From JBFONV01 sp040779335 (lineage in GTDB: Bacteria; Pseudomonadota; Gammaproteobacteria; Enterobacterales; Alteromonadaceae): a DNA stretch of 64,000 nt. Numbering within the stretch: the stretch's first letter is position 1; each line of letters starts with the position of its first letter. Below the pieces are notes generated by a model. It saw only the letters and a program-made list of their open reading frames with translations, did no database searches and was not told the DNA's origin. The position numbers and the translations under genes are program-made. Below are positions 17,889 to 25,081 of the stretch, piece by piece. The stretch is taken from assembly GCA_040779335.1 (NCBI GenBank), contig JBFONV010000006.1, positions 186,001 through 250,000 on the forward strand, in the 5' to 3' direction.

Positions 17889-19022
17889 TTATAAAACAAA
17901 GAACTTACTAAATACCTTATATAATTCAGTACCTTGATTAACACTCGCCGATGCAAAATGTAGGATAGGTAACACATCGTGCTCCAGCGACAAGTAGTGC
18001 AGTGGATCACCATCGCCATAATTATCCATACGTAATATCCGCGCCAATGGTTGACCCGCAGCCAGTGGTTGACCAAATTCAGCCAGATAATCTACCATCC
18101 CCCCCATAGGCGAATAAAACGCTTTATAATCTTTTAAGTAACAGCCATAACGCACCATTTTTTGCGGGTGATGTTGTCCACTACCGAGCACCTCTTTATA
18201 CTGTAAGTAACTTAAAATACTCATTGCATCTTGATGGGCAACATCAAGATCGATCTGCTCTTGAGAGCCAAGTTCTACCGTGAAACTCTCCTTGTTATGG
18301 TTAAATTCTTTACCAAGCGCAGCTAACTGCTCTTGTAAGGTCCACCACGGACAAAATGTCGCTTCATCCATCGCGCCATCAAACGCATTAGGGATAATAA
18401 TGGTATGGGGAATATCAAAGTAATGCGCACTATTAAGCGCATATTCTGGGCAATATAAATGTTTACTGGAAATGGGACCAGTGTGTAGATCAAGCACCAA
18501 ATCGGCTTGATGAGCCATGCGTTGCAATTGATACGCGATACGCTGCCCGGTTGTTAAACCAAAAATATTATGGTCAAGTTTTTGATCTATTTCGTTTAAC
18601 AGTAATACGTTAAACGCCTTTTTAATATCCTCGTTACTCGAATCTTTATATTGTTGCGCAAACGCAGGAATGACCTCGGCATCAAAATGATACATGCGGT
18701 TCCAATTCACCCCTGTAATGGGATCAAAACGACCTAATGTATATTCACCATTTTTATGATTACAAGCAACGGGGTTCGCATAAGGGACAAGAGTAATATC
18801 ACCATTTAACGATTCTGCGCGCAAGGATTCTAATAATTGAAAAATCACCGCATTACCCTGCACTTCAGCACCATGCATATTGGCCTGAATATATACATTA
18901 GGTCCTTGGCCAAGCCCCTTTAATCGATAAACAGGGACGGTTAATGCAGCGCCGCTTGCCATTTCTCCAACGTGCATTATTTCTTTGGTAAATTCTGTTT
19001 TCATACTCATATCTATATTCAT
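17889..19022 (-). CDS. Succinylglutamate desuccinylase/aspartoacylase family zinc deacylase (last gene of lysine-riboswitch operon)
   Basis: 377 residues of the M14-type aspartoacylase/AstE superfamily. The zinc ligands are visible: MHGAEVQGN (His-50, Glu-53) and DLHTGP (His-180). The catalytic glutamate is probably Glu-250 in FTVELGSQ. Family enzymes remove N-acyl groups such as succinyl or acetyl from amino acids. It is the fourth gene of a unit with dapA, dapD and a decarboxylase, 38 bases after the previous stop. Desuccinylating a lysine or diaminopimelate intermediate is therefore the natural proposal (inference). It is unrelated in fold to the M20 enzyme DapE that normally does this job. 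Confidence 0.85.
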   Translation of the reverse strand: MNIDMSMKTEFTKEIMHVGEMASGAALTVPVYRLKGLGQGPNVYIQANMHGAEVQGNAVIFQLLESLRAESLNGDITLVPYANPVACNHKNGEYTLGRFDPITGVNWNRMYHFDAEVIPAFAQQYKDSSNEDIKKAFNVLLLNEIDQKLDHNIFGLTTGQRIAYQLQRMAHQADLVLDLHTGPISSKHLYCPEYALNSAHYFDIPHTIIIPNAFDGAMDEATFCPWWTLQEQLAALGKEFNHNKESFTVELGSQEQIDLDVAHQDAMSILSYLQYKEVLGSGQHHPQKMVRYGCYLKDYKAFYSPMGGMVDYLAEFGQPLAAGQPLARILRMDNYGDGDPLHYLSLEHDVLPILHFASASVNQGTELYKVFSKFFVL

Positions 19023-19060
19023 TATTATCGGCTCAACAAAAGTTGGTACTTACACCCAAC

Positions 19061-20284
19061 TTAAACCAAATACCACGACGCAGGCTTTGCTGCTCTGACA
19101 GGCGAAATCTCTCCATTACTGAAAATATATTCCGAGGCAATTTCATGGCATAAAAAGAAAGGCATACTTTCGGTAAAGCCATACGCGCCGCAATAGCCAA
19201 ACACCAACATATCGCCAACACTAATATCGTTGGGCAATGACATTTGCCCTAACTTATCTAAACTGGTGCACAGCGGGCCATGCAGATCAAACAGCTGATG
19301 TTGATGCTCTGAATGTCGCAGCATAGTGACAGGAAACGGCTGCTCTGTTATTGCGGGTCTTAATAAATGATTAATACCTGCTGCCAACACTAACTGCTCA
19401 GTGCCAAAATTGGTTTTTCTATCAACGACAGAAGTCAGATAATAGCCACACTGTGCAACCGCGTACCGACCAAGCTCTAACCATAATTCGTCTACGCCAG
19501 CGGTACGTTTAATACTGTCCAAATCATCAATAATTTGCGACCAAGACAACGTCTGCCCTTGCTGGAGATAATCAATCCCTAAACCACCGCCGAGATCCAA
19601 AATACGCAGCGTCATACCAACATCGTTTGCAAGCGTCATTAAGGGGTCTATCATCTGTGACCATAGTGAAAACATTTTTTCATTACTGAGCATGTTGCCC
19701 CATTGAAAAATATGTAGGCCACAAATATTTAGCGCATGATAATCATCAACATTAATTTTTTGCCATTCTTGAGTCGATAAGCCAAAAGGAGTCAAACTAT
19801 TTCCCCCCAAAGGATTCTTCTCTCCTTCAGGCCATTGCAATTGCACTCTTAGTAACACCGTAGGCGTCTTGTTCTGCTCCGTTGCCGCCTCATTTAACCA
19901 GGTTAACTGGTTCAAGCTTTCAATGACAAAGGTATCCACCCCCTGAGAAAGAAATGAACTTAACTGTTTTTTAGATTTGGCGGGCCCAGTATTTAGTACT
20001 CTGTCGGCAGAAACTCCTTGGTTAAGCACTTGAGTAAGTTCGCCAGCGCTGGCTACATCAAAATTAAAACCAGCACTATCTATAGTTTGAATGATTTTTG
20101 ATAGCGGGTTCGCCTTGACCGCAAACCATAATTTAACGACATCCTGTTGCTGTAGCGCGAGTAAGTGCTCTTTCAGCACATCAAGCTGATAAACAAAACA
20201 CGCGGTTTCATGATGCGATGTGCCGCGATGATTAAGCAGTTCAGTTCGAGCATTGTCATCGAACCAAGAGGGAGTATTATTCAT
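19061..20284 (-). CDS. PLP-dependent (fold III) decarboxylase, LysA-like but with atypical specificity motif
   Basis: 407 residues with an alanine-racemase-like barrel then a beta domain. LWFAVKANP carries the PLP lysine (Lys-57), GFNFDVASAGEL follows, and LDLGGGLGI binds the phosphate. LELGRYAV stands where LysA has EPGR. GPLCTSLDKLG holds the second-subunit catalytic Cys-339. Diaminopimelate decarboxylases usually read CESGD or CESSD at this place; the CTxLD form recalls decarboxylases acting on N-substituted L-amino acids (BtrK, PvsE and SbnH types, from memory). The start is chosen at the ATG with GGGGAAGC just upstream, 10 bases after the dapD stop, rather than an in-frame Met 10 codons earlier inside dapD. 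Confidence 0.85.
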   Translation of the reverse strand: MNNTPSWFDDNARTELLNHRGTSHHETACFVYQLDVLKEHLLALQQQDVVKLWFAVKANPLSKIIQTIDSAGFNFDVASAGELTQVLNQGVSADRVLNTGPAKSKKQLSSFLSQGVDTFVIESLNQLTWLNEAATEQNKTPTVLLRVQLQWPEGEKNPLGGNSLTPFGLSTQEWQKINVDDYHALNICGLHIFQWGNMLSNEKMFSLWSQMIDPLMTLANDVGMTLRILDLGGGLGIDYLQQGQTLSWSQIIDDLDSIKRTAGVDELWLELGRYAVAQCGYYLTSVVDRKTNFGTEQLVLAAGINHLLRPAITEQPFPVTMLRHSEHQHQLFDLHGPLCTSLDKLGQMSLPNDISVGDMLVFGYCGAYGFTESMPFFLCHEIASEYIFSNGEISPVRAAKPASWYLV

Positions 20285-20294
20285 TGCTTCCCCA

Positions 20295-21044
20295 CTAACG
20301 CAAAAATGCTTCAAGTTCTAACGACGCATCACTTTGCTCATCGCGATATTTAACAATCAGGGCACAGGCCATATTCAAACCTTGCGCTTTACCCCACTCA
20401 GAATTTACCGGACGAGTTCCTGGAACAACAACGGCCCTTTCTGGGATCGGCGCGCCACGTTTTAACAACACATTGTTAACACAATCAAACACCGGTACCG
20501 ACGCAGATAAAGTTACACCTGGTGCGAGTACTGCCCCTTTTTTAACGACAATACCTTCAACAATAACAACGCCTGCACTTAGAAAAGCATCATCTTCTAT
20601 CACTACAGGACTTGCTCCGACAGGTTCTAATACACCACCAATTTGTACCGCCGCCGAAACATGGACATTTTTGCCAATTTGCGCACAAGAACCAATTAAC
20701 GCATGACTATCGACCATAGTGCCAGAATCAACGAATGCACCGACATTAATATAGGCCGGTGGCATAATGATCACACCAGGGGCGACATAGGCGCCGCGAC
20801 GAACCGAGGAACCGCCGGGCACTAAACGAACATTATCAGCGACATTAAATTGACGAGCAGGTAAATTATGCTTATCAACAAAACCTTGGTAATTCCCTGA
20901 AAATTCGCGATTTTCCCCTGCTTTAAAAGCGGCTAATATGGCTTGTTTTACTTCAATATTTGCATGCCATTGCCCTAATTCATCTTGATTCGCCGCTCGA
21001 ATAGTGCCCATTTCGAGTTGTTCAAGTACTGCTTGCCAATCCAT
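20295..21044 (-). CDS. dapD: Tetrahydrodipicolinate N-succinyltransferase, short form
   Basis: 249 residues, about 25 shorter than the 274-residue E. coli enzyme. It has a helical N-terminus and a left-handed beta-helix of hexapeptide repeats (about 80-200), with the conserved words GAYVAPGVIIMPPAYINVGA, GTMVDS, SCAQIGKNVHVS and GGVLEP. It transfers succinyl from succinyl-CoA to tetrahydrodipicolinate in the diaminopimelate/lysine pathway. The start is set at the ATG one base after the dapA stop, because GGAG inside the dapA end is six bases upstream of it; Mets further upstream lie within dapA without such a site. The housekeeping dapD of gammaproteobacteria normally sits elsewhere, so this is likely a paralogue (inference). 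Confidence 0.93.
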   Translation of the reverse strand: MDWQAVLEQLEMGTIRAANQDELGQWHANIEVKQAILAAFKAGENREFSGNYQGFVDKHNLPARQFNVADNVRLVPGGSSVRRGAYVAPGVIIMPPAYINVGAFVDSGTMVDSHALIGSCAQIGKNVHVSAAVQIGGVLEPVGASPVVIEDDAFLSAGVVIVEGIVVKKGAVLAPGVTLSASVPVFDCVNNVLLKRGAPIPERAVVVPGTRPVNSEWGKAQGLNMACALIVKYRDEQSDASLELEAFLR

Positions 21045-21045
21045 T

Positions 21046-21972
21046 TTATTCTCCGACATGTCGTTGCCATTGGCGTTGAGCCAACCATAGTGTAATTTTT
21101 TGATCTGCTTCAATTAAGCTATTGTTTGCAGCTAGTTCTAAGTGCGTTAATGGTGGACGCAGCACAGGAGTACTGATCACTTGCTGTTCATGCATTAACA
21201 CCTTAACCGCAATAGGATTTGCCACTTGAAACAAGGCATCAACGGCATTTTGCCAAAGCGGAAATAAACTATCAGTCTGCCCTTGTAACGACAGCTCAAC
21301 ATAATAGCGGGTGGCCGCTGGCCAAGCGTTAGCGCATACCGAAACCAGTCCTTTAACGCCTGCATTGGCAAGGTATGGCATCATGGCATCTTCACCGCTG
21401 TATAAAGCGACATCGGGGCAATGTTCGCGATACGCTAAAAACTGATTGATATCACCGCTTGCTTCTTTGACCGCCCAGCAATTTGCATGTTTTTGCAATT
21501 GTTGCAGCGTTGAAATAGGAATGGAAACACCACTTCGTGAGGGTACATTGTATAACATGCATGGAAAATCGGCGGTATCGAGTAAGCAACTAAACCACTG
21601 AGTTTGACCGACAGGGCCAGGTTTGGCATAAATAGGTGAGCCTAACAAGTAAGCATGAATAGGCAGGGTATTACAACGTTTGATCCAATCAACCTGTGTA
21701 GTCAAATTGTAACCACCTACAGCGACCATTAGCGGTACGTTTAGCTGTAGTTGGCAAACAAAATCTACAATGTGAAACTGCTCATCATTGGTAAGGGCTA
21801 AACCTTCACCCGTGCTGCCCAACAATAACAAAGCATTTCCAGCGTCGGCTTGCTGCGTCGCAATAATTTTTAAACTTTCAAAATCTACATCCCCATCGAC
21901 ATTAAATGGCGTTATTAATGCTGCCCACAATGGCTGATGAGATAAACTATCGAAATTATTATTTAGATTCAT
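21046..21972 (-). CDS. dapA: 4-hydroxy-tetrahydrodipicolinate synthase family
   Basis: 308 residues of the DapA/NAL TIM-barrel family. LGSTGEGLALT holds the conserved Thr-54, YNVPSRSGVSI has Tyr-141, and WAVKEASGD has the Schiff-base Lys-169. DapA condenses pyruvate with aspartate semialdehyde, the first committed step to lysine. The ATG is chosen because GAGAGAA lies just before it; an in-frame Met 15 codons upstream would fall inside the leader hairpin. It is the first gene behind the lysine riboswitch, and its ribosome site is caught in a hairpin, so lysine should repress translation of the operon. Confidence 0.93.
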   Translation of the reverse strand: MNLNNNFDSLSHQPLWAALITPFNVDGDVDFESLKIIATQQADAGNALLLLGSTGEGLALTNDEQFHIVDFVCQLQLNVPLMVAVGGYNLTTQVDWIKRCNTLPIHAYLLGSPIYAKPGPVGQTQWFSCLLDTADFPCMLYNVPSRSGVSIPISTLQQLQKHANCWAVKEASGDINQFLAYREHCPDVALYSGEDAMMPYLANAGVKGLVSVCANAWPAATRYYVELSLQGQTDSLFPLWQNAVDALFQVANPIAVKVLMHEQQVISTPVLRPPLTHLELAANNSLIEADQKITLWLAQRQWQRHVGE

Positions 21973-22000
21973 TTCTCTCGAACTCAATATGTTCGGAGAA
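21973..22000 (-). promoter_or_regulatory. Shine-Dalgarno-sequestering hairpin of the lysine riboswitch
   Basis: On the minus strand TTCTCCGAAC can pair with GTTCGAGAGAA across a 7-base loop, with one mismatch or bulge. The right arm contains the GAGAGAA ribosome site immediately before the dapA ATG. No T-run follows, so the expression platform looks translational rather than terminating. Confidence 0.7.
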
Positions 22001-22055
22001 CTTATGGGAATTTGCAAAAGAAGAATAACAGAAGAACATCTGCAGCTTTTACAAA

Positions 22056-22222
22056 GACCAGAAGCTCTCCACCTATAGGTGACAGTCGCCAGGATTCAAC
22101 CTGAACAACCGACAAAAGTGTCATCAAAAACATTTTCGTCTCGGCATTAATCCCCCTCATTATCAATCATCAGAGTTTGATCTCTTCATGATAACTACCT
22201 GGTTAATGCTCCTCTTCTGGCC
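22056..22222 (-). promoter_or_regulatory. Lysine riboswitch aptamer (L box)
   Basis: Read on the minus strand, the 167-base element is closed by P1 (GGCCAGAAG with CTTCTGGTC, one G-U). It carries the L-box core words in order: AGAGGAGC after P1, TGCCGAG in the middle, then TGTCACC, GGTGGAG and CTTCTGG at the 3' side. These match the E. coli lysC leader in kind and order. It lies 84 bases upstream of the dapA start codon. Binding of lysine should turn off the four-gene operon. Confidence 0.93.
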
Positions 22223-22227
22223 CTTTC

Positions 22228-22255
22228 ATCTAAATTGCTATGCAGCAATTTAGAT
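22228..22255 (-). repeat. Perfect 12-bp hairpin 5' of the riboswitch
   Basis: The arms ATCTAAATTGCT and AGCAATTTAGAT enclose a 4-base loop, directly upstream of P1 in the transcribed leader. It may insulate or help fold the aptamer. It is not a terminator on this strand because no T-run follows. Confidence 0.7.
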
Positions 22256-22275
22256 TTAATAAGGGACGGCGCGTA

Positions 22276-22304
22276 TTTAAACACCCTTTAAGGGGTTAAG
22301 TCAA
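22276..22304 (-). promoter_or_regulatory. Predicted sigma-70 promoter of the dapA operon
   Basis: On the minus strand TTGACT (22299-22304) and TTTAAA (22276-22281) are spaced by 17 bases. This would start transcription near 22268, just before the 12-bp hairpin and the lysine aptamer. It is assigned by eye from consensus and spacing. Confidence 0.65.
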
Positions 22305-22359
22305 TAGACGTCTATACGGTTATATATATTTATATCGTTAAGATTAGATCAAATCACTA

Positions 22360-23658
22360 TTAGTCTTTTTGTGTTTCTCCAACAACCTCATTTTCTATCA
22401 ACCATAGCCTATCTTGGCCCCAAACGGCGGTATTTTTGTATCTAAAACAGGGCACTCCCCAAAAATTCATATTGGTGACTTCTTGTTGATTTTCATCTGC
22501 CCAACTTTGCCAGTCATGTTCATCGGCATACTTAAGTGCCTCGATATAATCGAGCTCCAGCTGCTGGCATATTCTTTCGACATTAGCTTGATGCGCCAAA
22601 TCTATATTCTTAACGTAAACGGCTTCAAATATTGCCTGAATATAAGCTTCCGCCTTATTTTTATGTTCCGCATAACTAAATAATCGGTAGCTATTCATTA
22701 CACCGTCACCTAACGGATCAGTGAAATGATGAAATGGTATATCTAGCGATTTTGCTTCTCTAACCGAATCGCTAAAAATATAGCGCTGTTTAATTTCAGG
22801 TAACGGCAACCCTCGCATTAACATAGGTAATACCGGTTTAATTACCAAGGGGATTTGATAATGCTGACTTAGCATTTGTGCTTGTTTGAACCCCAAATAC
22901 GAATATGGACTGCGTATTGAAACAAACACTTCAATTGACTCATGCTCTTCTGCATTAGGCTGAGCATTCGCGGCTAACTTCAGTGTGTTTTTTTGAAAAT
23001 AAGCTTCAGCGGGTGATTGTTTTGCTAAATTAAGCGTTATCAGCCTTTGTTCAAAATGATCGAGTCGGTCGAGTCCCCAATACCAATCACCAAAAAAATA
23101 GATTGTCGCGGGCATATAGTGGCCTTTCGCCGTTTGCCTCATTTGGTTTTTAATCTGATGGGTGATCACTGGCGTTGAAAAGCGATAATAATCCTCAAAT
23201 TCATCAAACCACGTTTGCTGGAATATTTGCATCGCATTTTCCAGTGACTTTTTGTTCAATTGCCATAATTGTTGTCCCGTCTGCAATGCTTCTGACGTTG
23301 GCATTTTCCCAATAATATTCAAACCATATTGCTTGGCGATATTATTGGCATCTTTTAACGCCCAAGCTCGCCATAACTTAACGTTATCGGCCATCCCGGG
23401 TATATTGTCATTTAAAAGCAATAATTTAAATTCAACATTAAAGCGCTGCGACATCAGAGGGAGTACCTGAACTAGCATGTAACTATAAGGATCATTTAAT
23501 GATAAATAGACTTCTGCAATTGGCTTTTTTTTGCGCCAGCCAACGTAGATATTATAACGAAGTTTTAAGAATAATCGGCGCGCGTCGCTTTGCAACCATT
23601 TAACGGCTATCCATGCTAATGTTTTAGTTAAAATAATCAGCTCCTTGATTATATACAT
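22360..23658 (-). CDS. Protein with two DsbA-fold (2-hydroxychromene-2-carboxylate isomerase / kappa GST-like) domains
   Basis: About 432 residues. Two thioredoxin-fold DSBA domains follow one another: the first starts with EVYLSLNDPYSYM (about residue 50) and the second with EVFVSIRSPYSYLGF (about residue 240). The S-x-x-PYSY word is the glutathione-site motif of HCCA isomerases and kappa-class transferases. Neither domain has a CXXC pair there, so thiol-disulfide exchange is unlikely. The second domain ends with the usual NFWGVPCFRY. The start is uncertain: the chosen ATG has no clear ribosome site, a GTG lies four codons upstream, and AAGGAG occurs inside the frame. The substrate is unknown. 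Confidence 0.75.
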   Translation of the reverse strand: MYIIKELIILTKTLAWIAVKWLQSDARRLFLKLRYNIYVGWRKKKPIAEVYLSLNDPYSYMLVQVLPLMSQRFNVEFKLLLLNDNIPGMADNVKLWRAWALKDANNIAKQYGLNIIGKMPTSEALQTGQQLWQLNKKSLENAMQIFQQTWFDEFEDYYRFSTPVITHQIKNQMRQTAKGHYMPATIYFFGDWYWGLDRLDHFEQRLITLNLAKQSPAEAYFQKNTLKLAANAQPNAEEHESIEVFVSIRSPYSYLGFKQAQMLSQHYQIPLVIKPVLPMLMRGLPLPEIKQRYIFSDSVREAKSLDIPFHHFTDPLGDGVMNSYRLFSYAEHKNKAEAYIQAIFEAVYVKNIDLAHQANVERICQQLELDYIEALKYADEHDWQSWADENQQEVTNMNFWGVPCFRYKNTAVWGQDRLWLIENEVVGETQKD

Positions 23659-23886
23659 AACCAATAGCACAATTTCGTGGATACTGTATGAGCAAGTACT
23701 TACTAACTGATAAGTTCAATAATAATCTCACTGGTCAAATTTATTTATTCACGTAGAATAGGCAATATTATGACATAATGTAATTGCTGTTGCACAAACC
23801 ATTAACAAATTTTTATAATAATACCAATCATATGCGGCGTCTTAGCCAATCCAATTAGCACCAAGCTAAAGACTACAGGTAAACCA

Positions 23887-24936
23887 ATGTCATTAAGCAA
23901 TATCAGCCAAGTTTTATTACGCAATAGCGACTTGCTCACCGCAAAGCACCCTTTGCTGGTTAATTTATCTGCCGACAACTTTTTAAGTGAATACTTCTCA
24001 CTCTATCCTGAGAGTAAAATCACCTGCTTTAATACCAATTTTTCTGTGCATCAAACACTCAGTCATAACTATGAACACCAAGCGACATTCAATTTTTCGG
24101 CACAATACTCCAGCGATCTTAGTCATGATCTGGTGATAATGTCTTTTCCTAAAAGTAAAGCAGAACTGACTTTCACCTTGGCGATGTTAACGCCATATCT
24201 GGAAAAAGATGCTCAGCTTTTATTGGTCGGTGAAAAAAATAGTGGTATCAAGTCTTCCCCTAAATTGCTTGTTGATTTTGTTGAACACTATCAGAAGATA
24301 GACTCTGCAAGGCACTGCATGCTATTTTCAGGACAATTTAAACAAGTAAATAATAGCTTTTCCCTTGACGATTGGTATAGCTATTATTCAGTAAAAATTG
24401 ACGATGTTGAATTAAAAATAGCCTCATTACCAGGGGTATTTAGTCTCGATGGATTAGATAAAGGTACTGAGCTATTGTTGCGTAATTTATCTAATGAGAT
24501 GACAGGAAAGCTATTAGATTTTGGTTGTGGTGCTGGTGTCATTGCCTGTTATTTAGGGAAGAAAAATGCCTCACTTGAGCTGTCCCTGCTAGATGTCAGT
24601 GCATTGGCGTTAAAATCCGCAGAAGAAACACTTAAAATAAATAACTTAACGGGCAAATGTATTGCCTCCGATAGCTTGTCAAACCTTAATGAAAAATATG
24701 ATCATATTGTCTCTAATCCGCCCTTTCATCAGGGAGTAAAAACTAACTATGAGGCTACCGAAAGCTTTCTTGGTGGTATTAAAAAGTACATCAATAAACA
24801 TGGTTCAATTACTATTGTCGCCAACAGTTTTTTACAGTATTTACCCATCATGGAAAAAGCGATAGGAAAAACCAAAGTACTCACTAAAGAAAATGGCTTT
24901 ACCCTCTATCAATGCAAAGTAAGCAAAATAACTTAA
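23887..24936 (+). CDS. rsmC: 16S rRNA (guanine1207-N2)-methyltransferase RsmC-like
   Basis: 349 residues, close to the 343 of E. coli RsmC, with a degenerate N-terminal methyltransferase half (about 1-165) and a catalytic C-terminal half. The SAM motif is LDFGCGAGVIACYLG, and the catalytic loop SNPPFHQGVKTNY has the NPPF word of N2-guanine methyltransferases. It should methylate G1207 in the 30S subunit; RlmG is the close alternative, but the NPPFHQG and length fit RsmC better. The gene is monocistronic. Confidence 0.88.
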   Translation: MSLSNISQVLLRNSDLLTAKHPLLVNLSADNFLSEYFSLYPESKITCFNTNFSVHQTLSHNYEHQATFNFSAQYSSDLSHDLVIMSFPKSKAELTFTLAMLTPYLEKDAQLLLVGEKNSGIKSSPKLLVDFVEHYQKIDSARHCMLFSGQFKQVNNSFSLDDWYSYYSVKIDDVELKIASLPGVFSLDGLDKGTELLLRNLSNEMTGKLLDFGCGAGVIACYLGKKNASLELSLLDVSALALKSAEETLKINNLTGKCIASDSLSNLNEKYDHIVSNPPFHQGVKTNYEATESFLGGIKKYINKHGSITIVANSFLQYLPIMEKAIGKTKVLTKENGFTLYQCKVSKIT

Positions 24937-25081
24937 CGCCTTAATTGGGCAAAATTTGCATGTTATTTACACATAAAGCCCTACAATTTTGTTTTTTAAC
25001 AATGAATAGTTGAAATATCACTAATTTTCAACAATTATCAAGGTAGTAACAAGGATAACCTTTTTGGTCAATACACTCTAA

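Larger units (their letters stand above)
21973..22359. other. Gene-free leader region between dapA and the DsbA-fold gene
   Basis: This gap is fully accounted for by the dapA promoter, a 5' hairpin, the lysine riboswitch and the ribosome-site hairpin. The remaining bases near 22310-22359 are AT-rich and show nothing clear. Confidence 0.85.

Noticed and set aside
20285..20314. A longer N-terminus of the decarboxylase reaching into dapD
   Set aside because: The downstream ATG has GGGGAAGC at a suitable distance; the upstream one has none.
21973..22017. A dapA start 15 codons further upstream
   Set aside because: It would place coding sequence in the riboswitch expression platform and lacks a ribosome site, while GAGAGAA precedes the chosen ATG.
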